DNA of 64,000 nucleotides from Cytobacillus suaedae (lineage in GTDB: Bacteria; Bacillota; Bacilli; Bacillales; Bacillaceae_L). This document shows, piece after piece, positions 15,398 to 24,397 of the stretch (the first letter of the stretch is position 1; each line of letters opens with the position of its first letter). The stretch lies in the NCBI GenBank assembly GCA_014960805.1, contig CP063163.1:1496001-1560000 (forward strand), given 5' to 3'. Under the pieces are notes generated by a model. The model did no database searches and was not told where the DNA came from. It saw only the letters and a list, made by a program, of their open reading frames with translations. The translations under genes were made by a program, and so were the position numbers.

Positions 15398-16624
15398 TTA
15401 ACTGCCCAACGACCTATTTGCTGTCTGTACAGGTAATGAAGCTCTTTGTACCAGCCCAAAATAGGCAAGGAGAGATAGTAAACTTGCTGATAAAATTACA
15501 ACACCCATTGGAATGGCAGAATATTCTCCTGCAACTCCCACTAATGGGGAAGTAATGGAGCCTAGCACAAATGGTAAAACACCTAATAGTGCGGATGCAC
15601 TTCCGGCAATATGTCCTTGTGACTCAAGTGCTAATGCGAAGGATGATGTGGCAATCATCCCGATGGAACAAACTAAGAAGAAAATTGGTATAGCAACTGC
15701 TAAAAGTGGTGCTTTTAGTAGAAGAGCTGTTAGTAAAACAGTGCCAGCCCCCGTTGATAAAAATAAGCCAAATTTCAAGAATGTTCTCTCTGAAATCTTA
15801 TCTGCTAAACGGCCAACTGACTGAGTTCCAATGATTAAAGCCAGCCCATTTACTCCAAATAGAAAACTAAAAACTTGAGGAGACACTCCATAAATATTCT
15901 GATACACAAAAGGAACACCAGATACGTAAGCAAAGATCCCTGCAATCATAAAGCCTTGTGTAAGTGCGTATCCAAGAAACTCTCTATTCTTTACTAAAGA
16001 ACCAAAATTCTTTAGTACTTGTGCTAGATTACTAGGAACACGCTTTTCAGGTGGTAAAGATTCTTCAAGTTTAATTAAAACGGTACAAAATATCACTAAG
16101 CCCACAATACTCAATACGAGAAATACACCATTCCAATCCGTAATTGCAAGAACTCCTCCACCAACAATCGGTGCAACAATAGGTCCGAGATTACCAAACA
16201 ACATTAATAAAGAGAAAAACTTAGTTAATTCTCTTCCACTATAAATATCTCGAACAATTGCTTTAGAGATAACAAGACCACCTGCAGCTGCAAACCCTTG
16301 TAGAAAACGAGCGGCAATAAAGAGATAAATAGATGGAGAAAAGGCACAAATAACGGAAGCTACTAAATATAAGATGAGGAAAATAAGCAATGGCTTTCGA
16401 CGGCCTAGTACATCACTCATTGGACCGATAAATAGTTGACCTACTCCAAGTCCTAATAGGCAAGTTGTTAAGCTGATTTGTACTAAAGAGGCAGTCGTTC
16501 CATAATCCTCCACAATCGTAGGAAAGGATGGTAAATACATATCGATTGTGAATGGACCTAGAAGTCCAAGTGATCCTAGAAGTAATGCAAGTTGTAAACG
16601 TTTCTTTCCTGTAGGTGTTTTCAT
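15398..16624 (-). CDS. Bcr/CflA family MFS drug efflux transporter
   Basis: About 408 aa with twelve membrane helices and the marks of the Bcr/CflA drug:proton antiporter group: LLGPFTIDMYLPSFP in helix 1, GQLFIGPMSDVLGRRKPL (motif A, loop 2-3) and RFLQGFAAAGGLVISKAIVRD in helices 4-5. Such pumps export bicyclomycin, chloramphenicol or other compounds. I chose ATG 16624 because AAAGG lies eleven bases ahead; an in-frame ATG at 16648 has no ribosome site. An intrinsic terminator sits about 130 bases upstream on the same strand, suggesting control by attenuation. Confidence 0.88.
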   Translation of the reverse strand: MKTPTGKKRLQLALLLGSLGLLGPFTIDMYLPSFPTIVEDYGTTASLVQISLTTCLLGLGVGQLFIGPMSDVLGRRKPLLIFLILYLVASVICAFSPSIYLFIAARFLQGFAAAGGLVISKAIVRDIYSGRELTKFFSLLMLFGNLGPIVAPIVGGGVLAITDWNGVFLVLSIVGLVIFCTVLIKLEESLPPEKRVPSNLAQVLKNFGSLVKNREFLGYALTQGFMIAGIFAYVSGVPFVYQNIYGVSPQVFSFLFGVNGLALIIGTQSVGRLADKISERTFLKFGLFLSTGAGTVLLTALLLKAPLLAVAIPIFFLVCSIGMIATSSFALALESQGHIAGSASALLGVLPFVLGSITSPLVGVAGEYSAIPMGVVILSASLLSLLAYFGLVQRASLPVQTANRSLGS

Positions 16625-16739
16625 GTAGTTTTCTGCCTTTCTAAACATAGTGGTTGTCTCAGCGTATCACTATTTTTTAAGATTTACTTATCGTAACAAG
16701 CAACTGATTTCTTCGTCAATTTTTATGAACTTTCATTTA

Positions 16740-16780
16740 TAAAAACAAAATAAAAGCCAGAGATCAAAAAAAATCTCTGG
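16740..16780 (-). terminator. Terminator in the leader of the transporter gene
   Basis: GCCAGAGAT (16755-16763) pairs perfectly with ATCTCTGGC (16772-16780). On the minus strand the stem is followed by TTTTATTTTG and more T's. It lies between divergent genes, so it ends no known gene and may be an attenuator. A possible minus-strand promoter upstream reads TAGACT-17-TATCAT. Confidence 0.6.
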
Positions 16781-16929
16781 CGAAATTAATCATTTAAAGA
16801 AGGCATGCCTCTATCTACATGATACAAAAAATTAAAATATAAGTCTATTTCTTTTTTTTAAAAGATGCAAAAATTAGGTTGTGCACAGATAGCGTAACGT
16901 TACGACTTTGATTGAAGTGAGGGCGTTAA

Positions 16930-17691
16930 ATGAAGAAACAAATGACAAGTGAAGAAGCAATTAAACGGTGGGATTTACATGCTGAAGCGTTTACGGAAAA
17001 GTATGATGAACATGGAGGCGTTCACCGCGAAGTACTGCTTAATCCAACAATTTTTTCTTTAGTTGAAGAAGTTGAGGGGAACAGTATCCTTGATGCTGGT
17101 TGTGGTGAGGGTTATTTAAGTCGAATTCTAGCAAAAAAAGGTGCAATTGTAACAGCTGTGGATTACTCAAAAAACATGCTTGAGATCGCAAGGCGAAGAA
17201 CAACGAGTGATTTAAGCATAGAATACCATCATGGTAATTGCGAGAAGCTTGATTTTCTTAAGAATTCTACATTTGATATGATCGTGTCCAATATGGTTAT
17301 GATGGACTTGGCAGATTATGGTGCAGCCCTAAATGAAATGCATCGACTATTAAAAGAGGATGGTTATTTTATTTTCTCGATTCTCCATCCATGCTTTGTG
17401 ACTCCGAAGAGTTGGTGGGTACGGGATTCACAAGGTCGAAAACAGTATTGGAGACTAGAAAACTATTTTCATGAGGGTGTTTATGAGCAGATGCTTCCTG
17501 TTGATGCAGAAGAAAAGGTAGTCTTTTATCATCGAACGTTAACGAGTTATTTTAAAACCTTTCAAAAAACAGGATTCATCCTTGAAGAATTAATTGAACC
17601 AAAACCGTCTGAAGAAATGCTTGAGAAGTATCCTAGTTTCGAAGAAGACTTGAACTTTTCAAACTTTATTGTATTTAAATTACGTAAATAG
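16930..17691 (+). CDS. SAM-dependent methyltransferase
   Basis: A 253-aa class-I methyltransferase of the Methyltransf_11/UbiE-like type. Motif I is LDAGCGEG (54-61), followed by VTAVDYSKNMLEIARRR (the acidic residue after strand 2 binds the SAM ribose), NCEKLDF and IVSNMVMMDLADY. The C-terminal part has FSILHPCF and a Trp-rich stretch (KSWWVRDSQGRKQYW) seen in small-molecule methyltransferases. It starts after GAGGG and stands alone. Substrate unknown. Confidence 0.85.
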   Translation: MKKQMTSEEAIKRWDLHAEAFTEKYDEHGGVHREVLLNPTIFSLVEEVEGNSILDAGCGEGYLSRILAKKGAIVTAVDYSKNMLEIARRRTTSDLSIEYHHGNCEKLDFLKNSTFDMIVSNMVMMDLADYGAALNEMHRLLKEDGYFIFSILHPCFVTPKSWWVRDSQGRKQYWRLENYFHEGVYEQMLPVDAEEKVVFYHRTLTSYFKTFQKTGFILEELIEPKPSEEMLEKYPSFEEDLNFSNFIVFKLRK

Positions 17692-17704
17692 GCATTGATG
17701 GTTT

Positions 17705-17741
17705 CCATACACCACAGGTAAAGTTTTTGCCTGTGGTATGT
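17705..17741 (+). terminator. Hairpin after the methyltransferase gene
   Basis: ACCACAGG and CCTGTGGT form an 8-bp stem extended by CAT/ATG, with a T-rich loop. No long T-run follows, so termination may be weak. Confidence 0.5.
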
Positions 17742-17768
17742 AAAGTTGCATTTAAGTGTAGTTCTGGA

Positions 17769-18224
17769 TTAAGGATCATGCACTACGCCAACTGTTAAAG
17801 CTTGATACTTCCATAAAACATCCTTGATTAAGGAGGCGTCATTCTCTTTACAGCGAATCATGACAGTAACTTCAGTCAACGTTTTTGCTGAAGGAATGGA
17901 TGCTTTCTTTCTGTTAGAAAAATAATAAATACCATAGCCAAAAAAGTATCCTATAAAGGTTGCGATTAGTCCGCATAGGATAGGGCCTGGCGTCAGCTTA
18001 AAACCAATACTTGCTCCTACCACAGCACATCCAGTAGCAGTTGCCATGCCTACCTCAAAGCCGTTTGAATGTATACTTTTTGTTCTACCTTTCAATTGAG
18101 AGGCTGATGGGTTTTCGTCCATAAAGACAACAAGTATTTGTTCGCGGTGAACATACTCATTTTCTAGCAAGGCTAATGCTTGTTCTAATTCAATTGATTG
18201 TTCAAAGGTCCCCAATATGATCAT
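17769..18224 (-). CDS. Membrane protein with glycine-rich TM hairpin
   Basis: A 151-aa protein. Residues 1-55 are soluble (TFEQSIELEQALALLENEYVHREQILVVFMDE) and look like a small alpha/beta sensor or ferredoxin-like domain; residues 58-102 contain two membrane helices rich in glycine (GMATATGCAVVGASIG, GLIATFIGYFFGYGIYYF); the remainder is soluble. The layout recalls general-stress 17M-like or other 'ligand domain around a TM hairpin' proteins. AGGAG precedes the ATG. It follows a TM2-like membrane protein gene by 15 bases, probably in one operon. Function unknown. Confidence 0.7.
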   Translation of the reverse strand: MIILGTFEQSIELEQALALLENEYVHREQILVVFMDENPSASQLKGRTKSIHSNGFEVGMATATGCAVVGASIGFKLTPGPILCGLIATFIGYFFGYGIYYFSNRKKASIPSAKTLTEVTVMIRCKENDASLIKDVLWKYQALTVGVVHDP

Positions 18225-18239
18225 AGTAGAAACTCCTGC

Positions 18240-18998
18240 TTACTGAAGGATATTTAGTCTGTTTTTTCCATATCGTTCTATGAGATGTTGACGTTGTGAG
18301 ATCCGAAAAAGTCGATTGTGTTCGATTGCTGTAACATACGCTTGATAGATGGCACCGCCTAAAACAGATGGCATAAATAATAACCAATGTGGATGAAGCA
18401 TCATACTTGATTCTTTTAGATTGCCAAGAATTAATGTTAAAAGAGATACGTGTATACCCGATAAGACGATGTATACCCACCACCAAAACACGGCATAAAA
18501 GGCAAGTAAAGTTTGATTATTATAGAGTTGACCTAAACCAGGAAAGAAAAAGGAGTAAATCACAGCTACGATTGGCTTTTTCTTCTCTAAAAATTGAAGT
18601 GCTGTGGGTTTAGTTCCTTTCCTATGAACAGGATAATTCTCTAAATAGGCGATTTGACATAATTTATTTTGCGAGATAGTTGAGCGATAACTGTCCCAAA
18701 TCGTGATTAAATAAATAATTAGATATCCAAATGCCCAATTAGGGTTTAGAACCTCTCTTGCAAGGTCAAATTGTCCGCAAAATGAATAAACCATCGCTTC
18801 GTTAATGTGAGCAAGTGTATTAATAAACACTTCCGTTAAAGTTAATAAGGTTCCTCTTAAATACTGATTAAGTAAGTAATGACCAATACCAGGAAAAACT
18901 GCAGACCACCAGGCAATCATGATGGGATTTTGTTGTTGGATAAAGTTAATACCTAAAGAACCAATTTTGGCTAAAGGTGGTTTTTGCTGAGTAATCAT
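18240..18998 (-). CDS. TM2-like multi-spanning membrane protein
   Basis: A 252-aa protein with about five or six membrane helices. Two segments repeat a TM2-type pattern: WWSAVFPGIGHYLLNQYLRG and YSFFFPGLGQLYNNQTLLA, each a helix with 'FPG.G' followed by a polar turn. The repeated arrangement suggests an internal duplication. I use ATG 18998, with AAGGG ten bases ahead; a TTG two codons earlier is possible. It is the first gene of a likely two-gene operon with the glycine-rich membrane protein. No function can be assigned. Confidence 0.72.
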   Translation of the reverse strand: MITQQKPPLAKIGSLGINFIQQQNPIMIAWWSAVFPGIGHYLLNQYLRGTLLTLTEVFINTLAHINEAMVYSFCGQFDLAREVLNPNWAFGYLIIYLITIWDSYRSTISQNKLCQIAYLENYPVHRKGTKPTALQFLEKKKPIVAVIYSFFFPGLGQLYNNQTLLAFYAVFWWWVYIVLSGIHVSLLTLILGNLKESSMMLHPHWLLFMPSVLGGAIYQAYVTAIEHNRLFRISQRQHLIERYGKNRLNILQ

Positions 18999-19209
18999 GT
19001 TCAACTTACCCTTCGAATAATATCAAGCACTTTGCTATAGGTTGTGAAGAATTCGAAAGTTTATTCCTAAATAGTGGAAAATAGCGGATCGTTTAAAAAA
19101 ATTCGTTTATTTTATTGGATAATTTTCATAATGGGCTTTTTAAGTCATGTATTTTAAGAGAATCAAACAATGTATAATAGGAAAATAATACATATTTCGG
19201 GGGAGAAAA

Positions 19210-19863
19210 ATGGAAAAGGTACTACATGAGATTGCTAAGAAAATTAAGAGTGAAGATAAAAAAATCATCATTGGAATATCTGGTCACGGAGCGGCTGGAA
19301 AGACAACTTTTACGAATCAACTTATTGAGCTTTTAGGACAGGATGAGGTGAACTATATTAATACAGACCCTTATATTATTGGTGGGAACCTAAGACAGTT
19401 CACAACGATCAGCTATGAGTACAACAATGAGCAACACCAAGACAAAATGACTGCGTGTCATCCTGCTGCTCATAATGTACGCTCTTTGGAACGAGACATT
19501 CGGATGTTAAGAGAGGGTTTAGACTTTTATACAATGGATTTTAAAGAGAGCAAGAGAATTTCTTCACAAAACAAAATCAATATTGTAGAAGGCATGACTG
19601 TTGCTTTTACAAATCCTGAAATTTATGACATAAAGATTTACTTCTATACCGACGGAGAAACCGAGTTTACTAGAAGAAGTGTACGAGATATTATCGAAAG
19701 AGGAATGGATATCAACTACCTACGAAAATCCCATGAACAACGTAGAATTCAATATGAAGTGTTTATGCATCCGTATCATGTGAATTTTGATGTTGTGATA
19801 AAGAATTCAAATGAAGAGTATAGTCTGGAAAAGATAGGTTCAATTGAGCAATATCAAAACTAG
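19210..19863 (+). CDS. Uridine kinase-like P-loop protein
   Basis: A 217-aa protein with a Walker A motif GHGAAGKT (25-32), of the phosphoribulokinase/uridine-kinase-like group. After the P-loop come YINTDPYIIG (substrate-site Asp where uridine kinases have Asp-xx-Phe/Tyr-Tyr), a His-containing CHPAAHN segment, INIVEG (Walker B-like) and the lid region RRSVRDIIERGMD. It probably phosphorylates a nucleoside or other small hydroxyl compound in the cytosol; the divergent substrate region prevents naming it. GGGGGAG precedes the start. It stands alone. Confidence 0.78.
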   Translation: MEKVLHEIAKKIKSEDKKIIIGISGHGAAGKTTFTNQLIELLGQDEVNYINTDPYIIGGNLRQFTTISYEYNNEQHQDKMTACHPAAHNVRSLERDIRMLREGLDFYTMDFKESKRISSQNKINIVEGMTVAFTNPEIYDIKIYFYTDGETEFTRRSVRDIIERGMDINYLRKSHEQRRIQYEVFMHPYHVNFDVVIKNSNEEYSLEKIGSIEQYQN

Positions 19864-19914
19864 AAGAGACCATTGGGACTGTCCTAATGGTCTTCCTAGC
19901 TAGTTCATAGGAAC

Positions 19915-20640
19915 CTAATGGATACGATTACTGATAATATCAGGCACCTCTTTAAGTGAATCTACGGTTAAAAAAGTACTACTATGTTCAACGTCAACTT
20001 CCACCATGTTATACTTCCATTCTGTTTCAGCAGGAATATAGATAGCGTGGATATTCATTTCGAGTGCAGGTACAATATCTGTCCTTAATGAGTTACCCAC
20101 CATCCAGGTTTTTTTCGGGTCTGCATGAATTGTTTTTAAAATATCTGCTAAAGCCGTTCGATCTTTATGTTCTGAGATGAAAACACGATGCTCAAAATAG
20201 ACACCGAGCTCTAACTGAGCAATTTTACGAGACTGATTTGCTTCATCTCCACCTGTATGCAAATACAATTGATGTCCTTCGTCTTTTAAACGCTCAAGTG
20301 TTTCATACATATGTGGAATTGGTTCAACGGGAATATCAAATACATTAAACCCCAATTCTCGTAAGTAGTCGATTTCACTTTTTTTCTTTTCTTTCCCCAG
20401 TAGATCGCTGTAGTATTCATACGTCCCAACAAAGGATTCTGGAAATCGTTCAGACTTCAGTCCATGCTCTTTAATCGCTGCAACATCAATTTCTAGTTGT
20501 TTTTCTTTTATTTGGTCCTTAGAAACAGAGTCAAACCATTTGGTCATTTGGTCAGCAAATTCATCTATTACTTGATTAAAATAGCGATTGCAGTAAGATA
20601 AAGTATCGTCAAGATTGAATAAGATGTCCTGTTTTTGCAT
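19915..20640 (-). CDS. HAD-superfamily protein with Asn in place of the nucleophile Asp
   Basis: A 241-aa HAD-fold protein: motif I region ILFNLDDTL (6-14), a helical cap, motif II LHTGGDEANQSRK, motif III KDRTALADIL and motif IV TWMVGNSLRTDIVPAL. In HAD phosphatases motif I is DxD and the first Asp forms the phospho-enzyme; here it is Asn9 (codon AAT, one change from GAT), while D11 is kept. Motif II and the Lys/Asp motifs look normal. The protein may be inactive, newly mutated or regulatory. The start is ATG 20640, with GGAGG five bases ahead; an upstream GTG is inside that site. Confidence 0.82.
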   Translation of the reverse strand: MQKQDILFNLDDTLSYCNRYFNQVIDEFADQMTKWFDSVSKDQIKEKQLEIDVAAIKEHGLKSERFPESFVGTYEYYSDLLGKEKKKSEIDYLRELGFNVFDIPVEPIPHMYETLERLKDEGHQLYLHTGGDEANQSRKIAQLELGVYFEHRVFISEHKDRTALADILKTIHADPKKTWMVGNSLRTDIVPALEMNIHAIYIPAETEWKYNMVEVDVEHSSTFLTVDSLKEVPDIISNRIH

Positions 20641-20830
20641 GATTGCCTCCACTTCAATAGTGTCCTTTTTCTTATTGTTCTTCCATTTCTACGTAAATAT
20701 TACTAAGTTAGTATCAAAAGAAAACTAACCTACACCTTTTTAAAATAGATACTTTTTTGGATAATTTTGTTAAAATGGAATTATTAATTTACATAGAAAT
20801 ATAGCCTACATATAAGGGGAGAATTTTACT

Positions 20831-21427
20831 ATGCTTGGAAGGAAAGTCATAGCAATTTTAAGTATCCTAGTTCTATTATTTACTGTTGGATGTACGAGTA
20901 AAGAGGCAGTGACAGAATCTGATGGTTTGTTAGATGATTTGCAAAATAAGGTGAGAAATCTTGAAATTAGGGTCAACCAACAACAAACCTTACTTGAAGA
21001 ACAAGGAGAGCAGTTATCAAAAGTGAACGAGTTAGAAGTGCTAAGTGAAAACATCACAAGACTAGAGGAATCTAACGTCAATTTGCACGATGATGTATAT
21101 ATGTTGAACCAGTTAATCCAACAAACAACGTTTTCGAAAACAGCTATGTTAAATAAGGCAGAAATTAAAGATGGACAATTACTTTTAGACGTTACATATA
21201 CAAATAAAATCCAAGATGACGAGGCTCCAAATGGTTTTGATTTAGTAGAAACAAGTGAAGGAACAAAAACATTAAATATATCAAAAGACGTACCTATTTA
21301 TTTACTTGATGATCCTTCAAGGCTAAAGCATGTAGAGTGGGAACAAGTAGTGAATCATCGAGGTTTCCTTCAATTATTTGAAAAAGATGGGGAAGTTGTT
21401 TTTATATGGGAGATGTATTTGCCATAA
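20831..21427 (+). CDS. Lipoprotein with coiled coil
   Basis: A 198-aa lipoprotein: signal peptide with lipobox TVGC, Cys21 being the lipidated residue. Residues 32-95 are a heptad-rich coiled coil (LLDDLQNKVRNLEIRVNQQQ, then repeated L/E/N heptads), and residues 100-198 form a small beta-rich C-terminal domain ending VVFIWEMYLP. It would sit on the outer face of the membrane. Not recognised beyond that; the C-terminal domain resembles those of several Bacillus lipoproteins of unknown function. Confidence 0.78.
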   Translation: MLGRKVIAILSILVLLFTVGCTSKEAVTESDGLLDDLQNKVRNLEIRVNQQQTLLEEQGEQLSKVNELEVLSENITRLEESNVNLHDDVYMLNQLIQQTTFSKTAMLNKAEIKDGQLLLDVTYTNKIQDDEAPNGFDLVETSEGTKTLNISKDVPIYLLDDPSRLKHVEWEQVVNHRGFLQLFEKDGEVVFIWEMYLP

Positions 21428-21486
21428 CTCAAGGGTACTCGCAAATGAAACTTAGCTTGATCTATTAATAGTAGGAGATGGCAAAT

Positions 21487-22248
21487 ATGAAAATAGGGTT
21501 AGCGCAAACGAGGTTTCCTGGTTCTGCAGCAGAAGGTCTAGAAAGTGTTAAGCAAATGATACGTGAGGCGAGTGAAAAGAAGTGTAAACTCGTTTGTTTT
21601 CCTGAATCGATTATTCCAGGATTAAGGGGAGTTGGCTATACCGTTGAAGAGTATAATCACGATTTTCAAAGTCTTGCCTTAAAGGAAATCTGTGAAATTG
21701 CAAACAATTTAAAAGTAGCAGTCATTTTACCGATGGAATGGAAGGATCATCTTGGACTTCATTTAGTTGCCTTTGTTATAGATGAACATGGTGAAATACT
21801 TGGGTATCAGACAAAAAATCAAATCGATCCAGATGAAGATCAGTTTGGATATGTGCCTGGTGAGGGGCGTACAGTATTTGAAATCGACAATGTAACATTC
21901 GGTATCGTAATTTGTCATGAGGGTTGGAGATATCCCGAGACAGTCCGCTTTGCAGCATGGAACGAAGCAAGCATTGTTTTCCATCCTCATTTTACTGGAG
22001 AAGTACCAAATCCAGAATTTTATAACCATGCAATGGTTTGTAGAAGTGTAGAAAATAATATCTACTTTGCGAGTGTAAATTTTGCATTAGATAATCAACA
22101 AAGCACATCTTCTCTAATTTCACCATCCGGAGAGCGATTGGTATCAGGTAGACCAACGACAGAGGAGTTATTAGTTTACGAGATTGATCCAAACCAAGCC
22201 CACCGGTTATTAGCTAAGCGATTTAAACCGGAGTTATTAAAGCTATAG
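21487..22248 (+). CDS. Carbon-nitrogen hydrolase (nitrilase superfamily)
   Basis: A 253-aa amidase-type enzyme of the nitrilase superfamily. The catalytic triad is visible: Glu40 (CFPES), Lys110 (GYQTKNQ) and nucleophile Cys143 (GIVICHEGWRYPE). These enzymes hydrolyse amides or carbamoyl compounds in the cytosol. The start is ATG 21487, nine bases after AGGAG; an ATG nine bases earlier overlaps the ribosome site. A good terminator follows. Substrate cannot be deduced. Confidence 0.87.
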   Translation: MKIGLAQTRFPGSAAEGLESVKQMIREASEKKCKLVCFPESIIPGLRGVGYTVEEYNHDFQSLALKEICEIANNLKVAVILPMEWKDHLGLHLVAFVIDEHGEILGYQTKNQIDPDEDQFGYVPGEGRTVFEIDNVTFGIVICHEGWRYPETVRFAAWNEASIVFHPHFTGEVPNPEFYNHAMVCRSVENNIYFASVNFALDNQQSTSSLISPSGERLVSGRPTTEELLVYEIDPNQAHRLLAKRFKPELLKL

Positions 22249-22288
22249 TAAGTTTGTAAGAGTTTTTTTAGGTCACTATTGACGATAA

Positions 22289-22325
22289 AGAAGCCAGAGG
22301 TTCACTTAGAATCTCTGGCTTTACC
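22289..22325 (+). terminator. Terminator of the carbon-nitrogen hydrolase gene
   Basis: AGCCAGAG pairs with CTCTGGCT around a 13-base loop, followed by a short T-stretch. The stem core is the same as in the leader terminator at 16755-16780. Confidence 0.6.
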
Positions 22326-22362
22326 TATTTACTATTACATCTGTACCTCTTTATATGGAAAA

Positions 22363-22475
22363 CGAGAATTTTCATTTGTAAGACGAATAAAAGGGTTCAA
22401 AAGACGAATAAATGCTAGTGATGGGCGAGTATTTTTAGAGAAAGGCGAGAATGTAGAGGAGGTTCGCGAATAAAG
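22363..22475. repeat. CGA-phased dispersed repeat, copy D
   Basis: CGA-initiated subunits at 22363, 22384, 22405, 22426, 22446 and 22467 (spacings 21, 21, 21, 20, 21), exactly the spacing of copy A. A 64-codon plus frame across it is an effect of the repeat. Confidence 0.85.
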
Positions 22476-22609
22476 TAGCAATCTACACCTATGTAAGTAT
22501 GGTTTCAACCAAATTAAGTGATTACTAATAAAATACCAATTTTAGTGTAAGTAACTGAAACATTTTTCCCTCTCATTCGTAAATATAAATAACATATGGG
22601 AGGGATTTT

Positions 22610-23548
22610 ATGTTTTCAGATATAAATGCAAAGCTAGTCGAGATACAAGGTGAATTAAGGAAAGTAACGAAATATCGAGTTCAGCTTGCGGATTATGAGC
22701 AGGAATTAGAAACCATAGAAGAAACAATCTCGCAGTTACATAGACAATTAGAATCCGAACAGAAAGATGTAATTAAGTTAGAACGAGTTTCTCTAACTAA
22801 TCTACTAGCAACATTATCAGGTACAAAGGATGAAAAATTATCAAAAGAAAAACAAGAATTGGTCGTAGCACAACATAAACTGGCAGAAGCCGAAAAAACC
22901 AAAAGAGAAATTGATGATGCAATGATTGAGATTCGCAACAAACTCCTTAAACTAAAATCGACAGATCATGAGTACCAACAGCTCCTTTTACAGAAAGAAG
23001 AAATGATTAAGAAAGGTTCATCACCTTCTTCTGTAAAGTTGCTAGAGTTGGGTGAACAAGAAGGTGTACTTACCAATCACTTAACAGAATTAAAAGAAGC
23101 AATTGATGCTGGAAACCTTGTTAAAAGTGCGCTGAAAGAAGGGATAGATTCCCTTGAAAAAGCGGGAGGTTGGGGCACTGTAGATTTGCTAGGTGGAGGA
23201 TTAATCTCAGATATGATTAAGCACCAACATATAGACGATGCTGAACGTAACCTACATCGAGCCCAAACCCGCATGCGCCAATTTCAAAAAGAACTATTAG
23301 ATGTTCAACAACAAGCACATCTTGAAATCAATGTTTCAGGTATGTTAAAATTTGCGGATTTCTTCTTCGATGGCTTAATCGCCGACTTTATGGTCAAGGA
23401 TAAAATTAATAAGGCCACACACGAAATTGAATACCAATACAAACAAGTAAAGGACATTATAGTAAAACTTAATAAGCAGTATATGGAACATAAGAATCAT
23501 TTAGAGATGGTTGAAAAAGAAAAGCAGGAGATTGTTCAGAGTTTGTAG
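22610..23548 (+). CDS. Coiled-coil protein of unknown function
   Basis: A 312-aa soluble protein. Residues 1-145 and 215-312 are long coiled coils (for example QLADYEQELETIEETISQLH). Between them is a Gly-rich segment, AGGWGTVDLLGGGLISDMIKH, followed by HIDDAERNLHRAQTRMRQFQKEL and a hydrophobic patch, LKFADFFFDGLIADFMV, that may contact membrane or partner. This pattern is found in uncharacterised Bacillus proteins. GGGAGGG precedes the start. I cannot assign a role. Confidence 0.78.
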   Translation: MFSDINAKLVEIQGELRKVTKYRVQLADYEQELETIEETISQLHRQLESEQKDVIKLERVSLTNLLATLSGTKDEKLSKEKQELVVAQHKLAEAEKTKREIDDAMIEIRNKLLKLKSTDHEYQQLLLQKEEMIKKGSSPSSVKLLELGEQEGVLTNHLTELKEAIDAGNLVKSALKEGIDSLEKAGGWGTVDLLGGGLISDMIKHQHIDDAERNLHRAQTRMRQFQKELLDVQQQAHLEINVSGMLKFADFFFDGLIADFMVKDKINKATHEIEYQYKQVKDIIVKLNKQYMEHKNHLEMVEKEKQEIVQSL

Positions 23549-23668
23549 TTGGAGGTCTACCTGTTTTGATAGGCAGTTAGTATCGTATTTTTACTAATAA
23601 AATAAATAAAGTTCTCCTCCAACAGAAAGCAAACAAAAGGGGGAAAATAGAAAGTAGTAAGGGATGAT

Positions 23669-24148
23669 ATGATGAATCAGTATGGAACACTACATGAATC
23701 AAATGGTCGTTGTGCTCTAAGATTTGAGCTCTTTTTCTCTTTTAAGCCAGATATGGTATACGATGTCATTACGAATCCTAGGTATTTCTCCCAATGGTAC
23801 CCTTTCGCAACAGGGGAGATGGACGTTAGACTAGGAGGTAAGATTGCCTTCGATGACGGTGAAGGGTCGACATATGAAGGCATCATAACTAAATTAAACA
23901 AACCCAATACCTTTGAGTTCCGTGAAGTGGATGATTTGTTACAAATATCATTATCAGAAAAGGATGAAGGTTGCCAAATGATCTTCATCCACACGTTTGA
24001 CGATAAGGAAATGGCAATGTATGTTGCTGCTGGATGGCATAGGTGTCTAGATGTACTTCACCAAATCATCAATGGACATCCGGTCGAATGGAAAGATAAT
24101 TCCGCTGAGTTAAGGGAAGTTTATAAAGAGTCATTTGAAAATAGGTAG
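23669..24148 (+). CDS. SRPBCC (AHSA1-like) domain protein
   Basis: A 159-aa protein with the START/AHSA1-like fold: FELFFSFKPDMVYDVITNPRYFSQWYPF at the start, DVRLGGKIAFDDGEG.TYEG in the middle sheets and GWHRCLDVLHQIINGHPVEW in the long C-terminal helix. These proteins have a deep hydrophobic pocket and bind lipids or other small molecules. Two ATG codons in a row (23669, 23672) are possible starts behind AAGGGAT. A terminator follows closely. Confidence 0.82.
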   Translation: MMNQYGTLHESNGRCALRFELFFSFKPDMVYDVITNPRYFSQWYPFATGEMDVRLGGKIAFDDGEGSTYEGIITKLNKPNTFEFREVDDLLQISLSEKDEGCQMIFIHTFDDKEMAMYVAAGWHRCLDVLHQIINGHPVEWKDNSAELREVYKESFENR

Positions 24149-24202
24149 AGTCAAAGTTATTTGTTTAGTAGTGTAAAGAATCCGTGAGGTAAAATTTTTG
24201 GC

Positions 24203-24238
24203 AAAAAAAGCATCGGTTAACTTCCGGTGCTTTTTTTA
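24203..24238 (+). terminator. Terminator of the SRPBCC gene
   Basis: AGCATCGG and CCGGTGCT arms flank a seven-base loop with A's before and seven T's after. Confidence 0.85.
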
Positions 24239-24397
24239 TTTAACTAATAAAACACACTACAAACTTTAGAATAGTTAAATATTGATTTGGGCCTATTTAA
24301 GAAAATTAGTAAACTTTTTATCCAATTTATGTTTCAACCTTAGTTTAATAGGGTAATTAGTATACAAATTTAGAAAATAGTGGAAGGTGAAACAAAT

